64,000 nucleotides of DNA from positions 1-64,000 of the forward strand of contig NZ_JAAQWN010000011.1 in NCBI RefSeq assembly GCF_012985465.1. The letters run 5' to 3'. The DNA comes from Pseudomonas sp. WS 5079 (GTDB lineage Bacteria > Pseudomonadota > Gammaproteobacteria > Pseudomonadales > Pseudomonadaceae). The translations under genes were made by a program, and so were the position numbers. Under the pieces are notes generated by a model. It was given only the letters and a program-made list of their open reading frames with translations, had not been told where the DNA came from and made no database searches. This document shows positions 56,760 to 64,000 of this stretch, piece after piece (within the stretch, counting starts at the first letter, position 1; every line of letters starts with the position of its first letter).

Positions 56760-59267
56760 ATGAAACGCGAGAGTAAAAGGTTCAGGCAAAAACTCTTCAA
56801 TGCTCCCCTCTCTTCCTGCCGCAGTTGCGTGTCGGTAGCGCTCCTTGGGTTGGCTCTCAGTGTCTGCGGCGTGGCTTTCGCCCAGCCCATACAGGTAAAT
56901 GTGCCAGCCCAGTCGCTGGACAAGGCCCTGACCGAACTGGGTAAGCAGACCGGCCTGCAAGTGCTTTTCGGGCCGGATATGGTTGCGGGCAAGAAGTCCA
57001 CCGCCGTCAAAGGCACCCTGGAGCCCGAGGCAGCTCTTGAAGCATTGCTCAAAGGCGCGGGCCTGACTTTCCGGATTGAAAACAATACCGTCATCCTCGG
57101 CCCCGAAAATAGTACGAGTTCAACTCTTGAGCTGGGCGCCACTACCATCCAGGGCCAGGGCATGGGAGAGATGACGGAGAACTCCGGCTCCTACACCACC
57201 GGCTTGACCAGTATCGGTTCGAAAACCCCGACCAGTCTGCGGCAGACGCCACAGTCAGTGTCGGTGGTGACGGCGCAGGTTATTGACGAAAAACGCATGA
57301 CTGACCTGGCTGAAGCCATGAAAGTGACGCCGGGCATCACGGTCACTAACAACAATTTCCGTTTGTCGGACTTCTCGTCGCGCGGCTTCAAGATTGAGAA
57401 TATTCAAATCGACGGTGCTGCCCCGATGGCATTGGGCACTACGTCTGGCAGCTTCTACTCCAACAAAAACTACGATCTGGTTGAGTTCGACCATGTTGAG
57501 GTCCTACGTGGTGCTTCCGGTCTCTTTGGCGGTACCGGCGACCCGGGTGGCATGATCAATCTGGTGCGCAAACGCCCGCTGGATGCCTATCAGTTGAAAG
57601 TCGATATGTCGGCGGGCAGCTGGGACAATTATCGCACCCAAATGGATGTCACCGGTCCGTTGGGCTTTGATGGCAAGTTGCGTGGCAGGATGGTCGCGGC
57701 TTACACGGATCGTCAGTACATGCTGGATGATCGGGGTACAGAAAAGCCGATTTTCTACGGGATTCTGGAAGCCGATATCCTCCCTGACACACGCCTGACC
57801 TTGGGTGGGCGCTCGGAGCGTATTCATGAAACGGGGTCGGGGATCGGTTTACCGCGCGATGTGAACGGCAAGGACCTTGGTCTGTCCAGAAGTACCAGCC
57901 TGACCCAGAAGTGGTCGTATCTGGACGGGCGATCCCAAGAAATTTTTGCCAAGGTCGACCATGAACTGAGCGATGACTGGAAGCTCAATGTTTCGTATAC
58001 CCAAACGCTGGATTCTGGCTTTTCAAAAGCAGCATTCAGCTTCGGCGCTGTCGACCCGGTAACACTCACCGGCCCGAAAACCGGAGGCACTAATAATCAG
58101 TATCGCAGCGATCAGAAGCTTCTTGATGTGAACCTGGCTGGCAAATTCGAATACGCAGGCTTGCAGCACGAATTGCTGGTTGGCATGGATCATCAAAAAA
58201 TCACCAGCCAGTGGGAGGGGACTACCTCGTCCAACGGGGTAGGCAATCCGGTGAATGTATTTGACCCGGATGCGACGCCCTGGCCACAACCTGGAACAGA
58301 CAAGAACTTTATTCGTAACTACAGCCCCAACAGCCAGACACAATATGGCCTTTACTCTACATTGCGTTTGCAACTGGCGGACCCACTTCACTTGATCATT
58401 GGTGCTCGTGCGCAGCGGTACAAGTTTGATCAGTTGTACCAAGCGATCGAAGAGGGAGCCTGGAAAGTGCAGTCGGACGTATCGACCCGCGAAGCAACCA
58501 AACTGGTTCCTTATGGCGGTATCGTCTATGACCTGACGGACGAATGGTCGACCTACGCCAGCTACTCCGAAATCTTCAAGCCTCAACAAAGCACGATGCA
58601 GGGACCATTACCGGGCAGCTCCATGGAGCCGATGACCGGCAAGACGTACGAGACCGGCGTAAAGGGCGAGTTGTGGGGCGGAGCCGTCAACACTTCCTTT
58701 GCGTTGTACTACACCTCGCGTAAAAACGAGGCAGTGCTGGATCCACGCTACGAAGAGTCCAGTATTCTGTTCGGCGGCAACTGTTGCTACTTGCCTCAGG
58801 GTGAGGTCGTCAGCAAAGGCGTCGACATGGAGTTTACCGGTGAAGTCTTGCCGGACTGGAACGTTCTGGCGGGCTATACGTATAACCATAATCGCAACCG
58901 CACTGCGGCGAAGGTATTCAGCAGTATTACGCCAAAACATCAGTTTAAACTATGGTCCACCTACCGGTTGCCAGGAATACTCAACGACGTGAAAATCGGC
59001 GGTGGCGTGAATTTGCAAAGCGCTACCTACGTCAGTGGGACCACGTTCGTGAACGATGTGGAGCAGAACTACAAGTACGTTCAGGCGGGTTATGCCGTAT
59101 GGGATTCCATGGCCGAATACCGAGTTAACGAAAACTGGAGTGTTATTTACAACGCCAACAACCTGTTTGATAAGAAGTACTACAGCAAACTGGGGTCTTC
59201 GGCATCGGGCAACTGGTATGGCGACGAGCGCAACCACATGCTGACTTTGCGCGGTACCTTCTGGTAA
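56760..59267 (+). CDS. TonB-dependent ferric-siderophore transducer 2 (FpvA-like)
   Basis: An 835-residue receptor with the same plan as its neighbour: signal peptide (about residues 1-40, ending CGVAFAQ), STN signalling domain (about 43-95, VPAQSLDKALTELGKQTGLQ), linker LGATTIQGQGMGEM shared exactly with receptor 1, plug with TPQSVSVVTAQV and GGTGDPGGMINLVRKRP, and a barrel ending RGTFW. P. aeruginosa FpvA has a similar linker and plug. The start is uncertain; ATG 56760 gives the best signal peptide, and ATG 56733 is possible. The gene is set apart from receptor 1 by a terminator. Tandem paralogous receptors could serve own and foreign pyoverdines; this is inference. Confidence 0.87.
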   Translation: MKRESKRFRQKLFNAPLSSCRSCVSVALLGLALSVCGVAFAQPIQVNVPAQSLDKALTELGKQTGLQVLFGPDMVAGKKSTAVKGTLEPEAALEALLKGAGLTFRIENNTVILGPENSTSSTLELGATTIQGQGMGEMTENSGSYTTGLTSIGSKTPTSLRQTPQSVSVVTAQVIDEKRMTDLAEAMKVTPGITVTNNNFRLSDFSSRGFKIENIQIDGAAPMALGTTSGSFYSNKNYDLVEFDHVEVLRGASGLFGGTGDPGGMINLVRKRPLDAYQLKVDMSAGSWDNYRTQMDVTGPLGFDGKLRGRMVAAYTDRQYMLDDRGTEKPIFYGILEADILPDTRLTLGGRSERIHETGSGIGLPRDVNGKDLGLSRSTSLTQKWSYLDGRSQEIFAKVDHELSDDWKLNVSYTQTLDSGFSKAAFSFGAVDPVTLTGPKTGGTNNQYRSDQKLLDVNLAGKFEYAGLQHELLVGMDHQKITSQWEGTTSSNGVGNPVNVFDPDATPWPQPGTDKNFIRNYSPNSQTQYGLYSTLRLQLADPLHLIIGARAQRYKFDQLYQAIEEGAWKVQSDVSTREATKLVPYGGIVYDLTDEWSTYASYSEIFKPQQSTMQGPLPGSSMEPMTGKTYETGVKGELWGGAVNTSFALYYTSRKNEAVLDPRYEESSILFGGNCCYLPQGEVVSKGVDMEFTGEVLPDWNVLAGYTYNHNRNRTAAKVFSSITPKHQFKLWSTYRLPGILNDVKIGGGVNLQSATYVSGTTFVNDVEQNYKYVQAGYAVWDSMAEYRVNENWSVIYNANNLFDKKYYSKLGSSASGNWYGDERNHMLTLRGTFW

Positions 59268-59282
59268 CCGTAGCTTGAAATA

Positions 59283-59312
59283 AAAAGGGACATCGCCAGA
59301 TGTCCCTTTTTT
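59283..59312 (+). terminator. Rho-independent terminator after receptor 2 (probably bidirectional)
   Basis: AAAAGGGACATC (59283-59294) pairs with GATGTCCCTTTT (59299-59310) around a GCCA loop, with a T-run after it. A-runs on the other side allow it to stop the converging hydrolase transcript as well. Confidence 0.88.
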
Positions 59313-59338
59313 ATGTCTCACGGAGCAACACAGCATAT

Positions 59339-60301
59339 TCAGTCCGTACGCTCTTCCAACCAACCCTCGACTGCCACATAAATCCCGCCAATGTCCGCAC
59401 TGATCCCCGACATCCGCAGGAAGTCATGGGTCAACCCACCCTGAGTCAACAAAGTAACGTCAGTTCCGGTATCGCGAAGCAGCTGGGCATATTCAAGTCC
59501 TTCGTCATACAACGGATCGTACTCGGCCAGGCTGACGTAGGCCGGTGCAAGAGGACCGAGGTCTTTTGCCAACAACGGTGATGTGCGCCAGTCACCGCGT
59601 TGCTCGGCGTCGGGAGTGTAATGTCGATAGAACCACTGCAAGGTATCGCTTTCCAGCAGGTAGCCTTCGGCATACAGCTGGTGGGAAGGGCGCGTACGCT
59701 GAGTGTCGGCCACCGGGTAAAACAGCAACTGGGTCTTGGGCTTTAGCGCAAGGTGTTCGGGTGTCTGCACGGCGCTGATGGCCAGTACCGTGGCCAGGGT
59801 GGCGCCGGCACTGTCGCCGGCGACACTGACATTGTCCGGATCCAGATTCAGGGAGTGCGCCTCGCGAGCCAGCCAGTTGGCGCAATCCAGGGCATCGTTG
59901 ACGGCCGTGGGGAACGGATGCTCCGGAGCCAGCCGATAAGCCGGGGCCAGGACGGCATGGCGTCCGCTTGATGCCAGGCGGCGGCAAATCGAGTCATGGG
60001 AGTCAAGGCTGCCGACCACGTAGCCGCCACCGTGGAAATACAGAATGCTCGGTTGTGAAGGTTGGGCATGATGTGCCGAGCGATATAGCCGGGCTTCTAT
60101 CTTTGCGCCGTCGCGTGTCGGGATGTGCAAGGTTGTAATCGTCAGGCTGGCGGGCGGCGAAGGGTCGAGGATCTGCGAGCTCATCTCGAACTCCTGCCGT
60201 GCCTGACTCACACTCAAGGCATGCATGGGCTGACTCTTGCCACTCAGGCGGCCCATTTCAGCCAACTCCAGAAAACCTTCGAGATCGGGGTCCAGGGGCA
60301 T
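59339..60301 (-). CDS. HSL-family alpha/beta hydrolase next to the terminal NRPS
   Basis: A 320-residue hormone-sensitive-lipase-type (alpha/beta-hydrolase fold 3) enzyme. The oxyanion motif is HGGGYVVGS (about residues 88-96), the nucleophile elbow GDSAGA (about 162-167), the acid aspartate probably in AEYDPLYDEG, and the histidine in THDF. It has no signal peptide, so it is cytoplasmic. It lies 57 bp downstream of the terminal NRPS in the same direction and is probably co-transcribed. It might act as an esterase or proofreading hydrolase on the siderophore or an intermediate, but the sequence does not show the substrate. The ATG at 60301 has AAGGAA 7 bp upstream. Confidence 0.85.
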   Translation of the reverse strand: MPLDPDLEGFLELAEMGRLSGKSQPMHALSVSQARQEFEMSSQILDPSPPASLTITTLHIPTRDGAKIEARLYRSAHHAQPSQPSILYFHGGGYVVGSLDSHDSICRRLASSGRHAVLAPAYRLAPEHPFPTAVNDALDCANWLAREAHSLNLDPDNVSVAGDSAGATLATVLAISAVQTPEHLALKPKTQLLFYPVADTQRTRPSHQLYAEGYLLESDTLQWFYRHYTPDAEQRGDWRTSPLLAKDLGPLAPAYVSLAEYDPLYDEGLEYAQLLRDTGTDVTLLTQGGLTHDFLRMSGISADIGGIYVAVEGWLEERTD

Positions 60302-60329
60302 TACATGTTCCTTATTGATTCAATACAGT

Positions 60330-60351
60330 GCCGCCCCTGTGCAGGGGCGGC
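60330..60351 (-). other. Intercistronic GC-rich hairpin between the terminal NRPS and the hydrolase
   Basis: GCCGCCCCTG and CAGGGGCGGC form a perfect 10-bp stem with a 2-bp centre, starting 8 bp after the NRPS stop on the minus strand. No T-run follows it, so it is more likely an mRNA-processing or stability element than a full terminator; it could lower hydrolase expression. Confidence 0.5.
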
Positions 60352-60358
60352 GTTGGGT

Positions 60359-63300
60359 TCAGTTGGTCACGGCTTCGTTTTGCGGCAGTTGCTGCAGCAG
60401 GTCATGGAGCCAGTCCGGGTGTTTCAGGATGTCGTAGTGACCAGCGGCAATCAGTTCGTCGCTCAGTGCACCAGGCACTGGGCTGATGAAGTCCGCTTGC
60501 GGCGTGCTGGCCCACCAACAATGAGGACGGCAGCCGGTATCTGGCAGGACCTGCAATTGTTCGGACAACGCCTTGAGTTTCATCGCCACGATAAACGTAT
60601 GGGCCAATTCTTCGGTGCTGATGCTGCTGTATGCCGAGTCGCCAGCGACATTGCCTTGCACCGATGCGATCAACTGTTCCAGGCGCGCAATGTCGCTGCC
60701 CGCCGGAATTTCAATCGCCGGCAAACGCCTGACAGCCACATCGAAGATGACTGCGAGGAAACCGCGCAAGTCATCGCTCCAGTCGTCCTCAGGCTGCGCC
60801 TGTTCTGCAGTCGGGGTGAAGGCATCGACCAACCCCACGAACTCCACGACTTGGCCCTGGCTTTCCAGCTCCTGCGCCACCAGTAACGCCAATGGGCCAC
60901 CAAGGGACCAGCCCAACAGGTGGTAAGGGCCATCGGCCTGTTTCTGCCGGATGTACTGGGCGTAGTCAATGGCCATGGCCTGCAAGGATTCATCCTCCCA
61001 ATCGCGGTCCAGCAGCATTCGGCACTGCAGGCCATAAACACTGCGCTGGCCGTCCAGACGCCGGGCCAGGGGCTCGTAGTCGAACACCGTGCCGAAACCG
61101 GCGTGCAGGCAGAACAGCGGCGCAGCATTGGCCACACGATTGTTGAGCAGCAACAGCGGGTCGAGGTTCTGCTCGCTCGGGGTGTAGCCCGACAGTTCGG
61201 CAATGGTCGGTTTGCCCATCATGTCGCGTAGCTTGAGGCTCAGCCCCAGTTCCGGTTGACTACGCACTTTGGACAACACTTTAAGCACTCGTAGCGAGTC
61301 GCCGCCCAGCTCGAAGAAGTTGTCGGTGACCCCGACTTGCTCTACCTCCAACACCTCTTGCCAGATCGCTGCCAAGGCTTTTTCCAGCGCGTTGCGCGGG
61401 GCGATGAACTGGCGTCCTTTGAAGTCCGGGTCGGGCAGGGCCTGGCGATCTAGTTTGCCGTTCGGGTTGAGTGGCAAGCACTCCAGCGCGAGGATTTGCA
61501 CAGGCACCATATAGTCCGGCAGATCCTGTTGCAGTTCGCCACGCAGGCGCTCACCGAGGCCGGCCACGTCGCAGGCGACCACGTAGCCGATCAGTTGTTT
61601 GCCACCGGCAGTTTCCCGGGCAACCACTACAGCGTCCTGAACATCTGAAAGTTCGCGTAGACGTGCTTCGATCTCTCCCAGTTCAATGCGGAAGCCACGG
61701 ATTTTTACCTGATTGTCCAAGCGCCCGAGATAATCAATCACCCCGTCCGCACGCTGGCGCACCAGGTCGCCTGTGCGGTACAGGCGTGCGCCGGTACTGG
61801 AAAACGGGTCGGCGACAAAACGCTCGGCGCTCAATCCGGGTCGCTGGTGATAACCGCGCGCCACACCTTCGCCGCCGATATACAGCTCACCGGCCACACC
61901 CTCTGGCACAACATTGAGGGCATCATCCAGCACGTAGAGAGTACGTTCGCCGACACGCTCGCCGATCGGCGCATAAACCGCGCCACACACGGCGTCTACC
62001 GGGACTTTCCACAGCAGTGGGGTCACCACGGTTTCAGTTGGCCCATAACCGTTGGTCAAGTACTGCGGTTTGAGGGCGCGCTTGACCAGTTCGAAGTTGG
62101 CGTCGGCCACTGCATCACCGCCAAAGCAGTAGATGCGTACCGGTGGTGGCGCCTGGTCCTGAGTCTGGGCGAACTCGGCGAGTTGCTGCAGATAAGCCGG
62201 CGGGAAGCAGGCGATGCTGATGGCGTGCTGATGCAACGCCTGCCAGGTTTCTTCCGCAGTCCATAGGCGATTGTCGCGTACCACCAGGCGAGCACCGCTG
62301 GCCAACGTCGACAGCCAGCGCTCCTGGGCACCGTCGAAGGCGAACGACATAAACAGTAACTCGCGGGTGCTGGCGTCCATGTCGTAGCGCCGGGCGATGG
62401 CCTGGCAATGCATGCGGATCTGCCCATGGCTGACTGCTACGCCCTTGGGTTTGCCAGTGGAACCGGAGGTGTAGATCAGATAGGCAAGGTTGTCATCCAG
62501 TACAGCGCTGGTAGGGCAATGGTCGGGCTGACTGTCCAGGCTCAGGCCGTCGAGCGCGATCAGTGCCGGCGCCCACGGTTGATTGAAGCGCGAATGCAGG
62601 CTTTCGTGGGTAATCAGCAAACTCATGGCCGAGTCTTCGACGATCCACTGCACGCGCTCCTGGGGATAGTCGATGTCCAGCGGCACATAGGCACCTCCGG
62701 TTTTCATGACCGCGTAGAACGCGACGATGACGTCAACTGAGCGCTCCAAGGCAATCCCGACAAAACTTTCCGGGCCTATTCCTTGGGCGATCAGGTAATG
62801 GGCCAGGCGGTTGGCGCGGGACTCCAGTTGCCCATAGGTCAACTGAGCTTCGGCACATACCACTGCGACGGCGTCTGGTGTGGCTGCTGCGTGGCTTCGG
62901 ATGACCTCGGCCAGCAACGGCGCCGTTTCCTGCAAAGGGGCCAGTATGTTGCGTTGGTTGAGGCGTTGCTGCTCGTTGTTGCTGAGCATGGCCAGGCTGC
63001 CGAGGGTTGCGTCGGGGGTGTCGAGCATGGCGCACAGCAAGGTTTCGAAGCTAGTGCGGATTTGCTCGGTCGCTTCTGGGGTGAAGCGGTTGCGCAGGTA
63101 CAGGAACTCGATGGTCAGGGTGTTGCCGAGGTTGATGGCCAGGTCCATTGCAAAGTTAGTGACGTCGCGGGTGCTGATTTCGCCGAAACGTAATTGGTTG
63201 TGCTCTGCCTCTTGCAGGCGTTCATCCACCGGATAGTTCTCGAACACGACAATGCTGTCGAAGAGTGGCGTTCCACCTTGACCCGACCAGCGCTGAACGT

Positions 63301-64000
63301 CGGCGAGGGAGGCGTGTTCGTGGTCGCGTATTTCCAAGTTGTAGTTTTGCAATGCTTGTAGCCACTGTCGCGCAGAGGCTTGTGGGTCTGGAGTTTGAAT
63401 GATGGGAAGGGTGTTGATGAACAGCCCGAGCATTTCATCAGCGCCGGGCAGACTTGCTGGCCTACCGGCGACGGTGGCGCCAAAACAGACGGTGGCTTGC
63501 CCGGTATAGCGCTGCAAGAGCATCAGCCACGTAGCCTGGATCAGCGTGTTGGGCGTAACGCGCAGGCGCTGCGCGCACTCACGCAGATACTGGGTTCGAT
63601 CCGCATTCCAAATCATGTATAGCGCTGCATGACCTTGGAGATCTGATGGCGCACGCGGGACGATGCTGTTTGCCAGATTCGTCGAACCACTGAACCCTTC
63701 CAGCTTGCCTCTCCAGAAAGTTTCCAGATCAATCAGGGACTGATTTCTCAGCCACTGGATGTAATCGCGGTAACTGCCTCGCTTAGCCGCCGGAGTCTGG
63801 CCATTGTAGATTTGGAACACTTCACCCAGCAGTCGCGAACTACTCCAGCCGTCCATCAGAATATGATGGCTGGTCCAGATAAGATGCATTCGCTGTTCAT
63901 CGAGCTTGATCAATGTCAGCCTGACCAGCGGTGCGTGTAATAAATCAAAGCCTTTGTCTAGGTCATCCTTGGCTAACTGTTCAAGGTCTTGCGGCGTGAC
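60359..64000 (-). CDS. Terminal non-ribosomal peptide synthetase (PvdD-like), 5' part outside the window: C-A-T-TE
   Basis: The reading frame is open to the window edge, so the start lies beyond 64000; about 1213 residues are visible. They comprise most of a DCL-type condensation domain (HHILMDGWS at its start), an adenylation domain (YTSGSTGKPKG; hand-read code DGECCGGVTK, similar to codes I associate with ornithine-type residues of pyoverdine synthetases), a carrier domain (LGGDSLRV) and a type I thioesterase (GWSLGG, Ser codon at 60905-60907, late GHYD histidine). The TE releases the finished peptide. DCL type means the preceding residue is D-configured. It converges on the receptor genes, so its promoter and other modules lie outside. 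The TTG at 63913 is internal, not a start. Confidence 0.88.
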   Translation of the reverse strand, partial: VTPQDLEQLAKDDLDKGFDLLHAPLVRLTLIKLDEQRMHLIWTSHHILMDGWSSSRLLGEVFQIYNGQTPAAKRGSYRDYIQWLRNQSLIDLETFWRGKLEGFSGSTNLANSIVPRAPSDLQGHAALYMIWNADRTQYLRECAQRLRVTPNTLIQATWLMLLQRYTGQATVCFGATVAGRPASLPGADEMLGLFINTLPIIQTPDPQASARQWLQALQNYNLEIRDHEHASLADVQRWSGQGGTPLFDSIVVFENYPVDERLQEAEHNQLRFGEISTRDVTNFAMDLAINLGNTLTIEFLYLRNRFTPEATEQIRTSFETLLCAMLDTPDATLGSLAMLSNNEQQRLNQRNILAPLQETAPLLAEVIRSHAAATPDAVAVVCAEAQLTYGQLESRANRLAHYLIAQGIGPESFVGIALERSVDVIVAFYAVMKTGGAYVPLDIDYPQERVQWIVEDSAMSLLITHESLHSRFNQPWAPALIALDGLSLDSQPDHCPTSAVLDDNLAYLIYTSGSTGKPKGVAVSHGQIRMHCQAIARRYDMDASTRELLFMSFAFDGAQERWLSTLASGARLVVRDNRLWTAEETWQALHQHAISIACFPPAYLQQLAEFAQTQDQAPPPVRIYCFGGDAVADANFELVKRALKPQYLTNGYGPTETVVTPLLWKVPVDAVCGAVYAPIGERVGERTLYVLDDALNVVPEGVAGELYIGGEGVARGYHQRPGLSAERFVADPFSSTGARLYRTGDLVRQRADGVIDYLGRLDNQVKIRGFRIELGEIEARLRELSDVQDAVVVARETAGGKQLIGYVVACDVAGLGERLRGELQQDLPDYMVPVQILALECLPLNPNGKLDRQALPDPDFKGRQFIAPRNALEKALAAIWQEVLEVEQVGVTDNFFELGGDSLRVLKVLSKVRSQPELGLSLKLRDMMGKPTIAELSGYTPSEQNLDPLLLLNNRVANAAPLFCLHAGFGTVFDYEPLARRLDGQRSVYGLQCRMLLDRDWEDESLQAMAIDYAQYIRQKQADGPYHLLGWSLGGPLALLVAQELESQGQVVEFVGLVDAFTPTAEQAQPEDDWSDDLRGFLAVIFDVAVRRLPAIEIPAGSDIARLEQLIASVQGNVAGDSAYSSISTEELAHTFIVAMKLKALSEQLQVLPDTGCRPHCWWASTPQADFISPVPGALSDELIAAGHYDILKHPDWLHDLLQQLPQNEAVTN

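Noticed and set aside
63911..63913. TTG at 63913 as the start of the terminal synthetase
   Set aside because: The frame continues upstream to the window edge with normal condensation-domain sequence (GFDLLHAPLVRL), so the true start is outside.

Overview
The window looks like chromosomal DNA of a fluorescent Pseudomonas (P. fluorescens group). The basis is high G+C, a full psl-type exopolysaccharide operon, Pseudomonas REP-type palindromes, an isonitrile-hydratase homologue, and a large NRPS locus with an iron-starvation sigma/anti-sigma pair and FpvA-type receptors. No transposase, prophage, CRISPR array, rRNA or tRNA was seen.

Region 1 (1-15542, minus strand) is a tightly packed operon in the order pslA-B-C-D-E-F-G-H-I-J, a hexapeptide-repeat acetyltransferase, then a MviN-type flippase (pslK position). 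It supplies GDP-mannose (PslB), a lipid-linked first sugar (PslA), four glycosyltransferases (C, F, H, I), a periplasmic glycosidase (G), export proteins (D, E), a polymerase (J) and a flippase (K). Three copies of a 136-bp REP-doublet unit follow its 3' end.

Region 2 (15543-30841) is accessory metabolism, efflux and regulation: a LysE exporter, a second 136-bp REP array, isonitrile hydratase with a divergent GlxA-type regulator, an epoxide-hydrolase-like enzyme with a GNAT acetyltransferase, a GH15 enzyme with an SDR, an AraC regulator ahead of a tripartite OMF/EmrA/EmrB pump, a TetR/MFS pair with twin operators, and a HicAB toxin-antitoxin pair.

Region 3 (30959-64000) is a siderophore locus, best read as part of the peptide side-chain machinery of a pyoverdine. 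Three plus-strand NRPSs with overlapping ends encode C-A-T-E, C-A-T-E, C-A-T / C-A-T-C-betaOHase / I-A-T. Specificity codes read by hand suggest D-Ala, D-Lys (or Orn), Gly, Gly and beta-hydroxy-Asp. A PvdS-like promoter box precedes them. A Fur-box-controlled ECF sigma factor, a FecR-type anti-sigma factor and two FpvA-type TonB transducers follow. On the minus strand a terminal NRPS (C-A-T-TE, cut by the window edge) and an HSL-family hydrolase converge on the receptors. The order Ala-Lys-Gly-Gly-OHAsp ... Orn-type residue resembles, from memory, a pyoverdine known from some P. fluorescens strains. The chromophore enzyme PvdL and several middle modules must lie outside the window.

The most unusual piece is the split beta-hydroxy-aspartate module. 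Its condensation domain and hydroxylase close one protein, while a catalytically dead C-like (interface) domain, the Asp adenylation domain and the carrier open the next.
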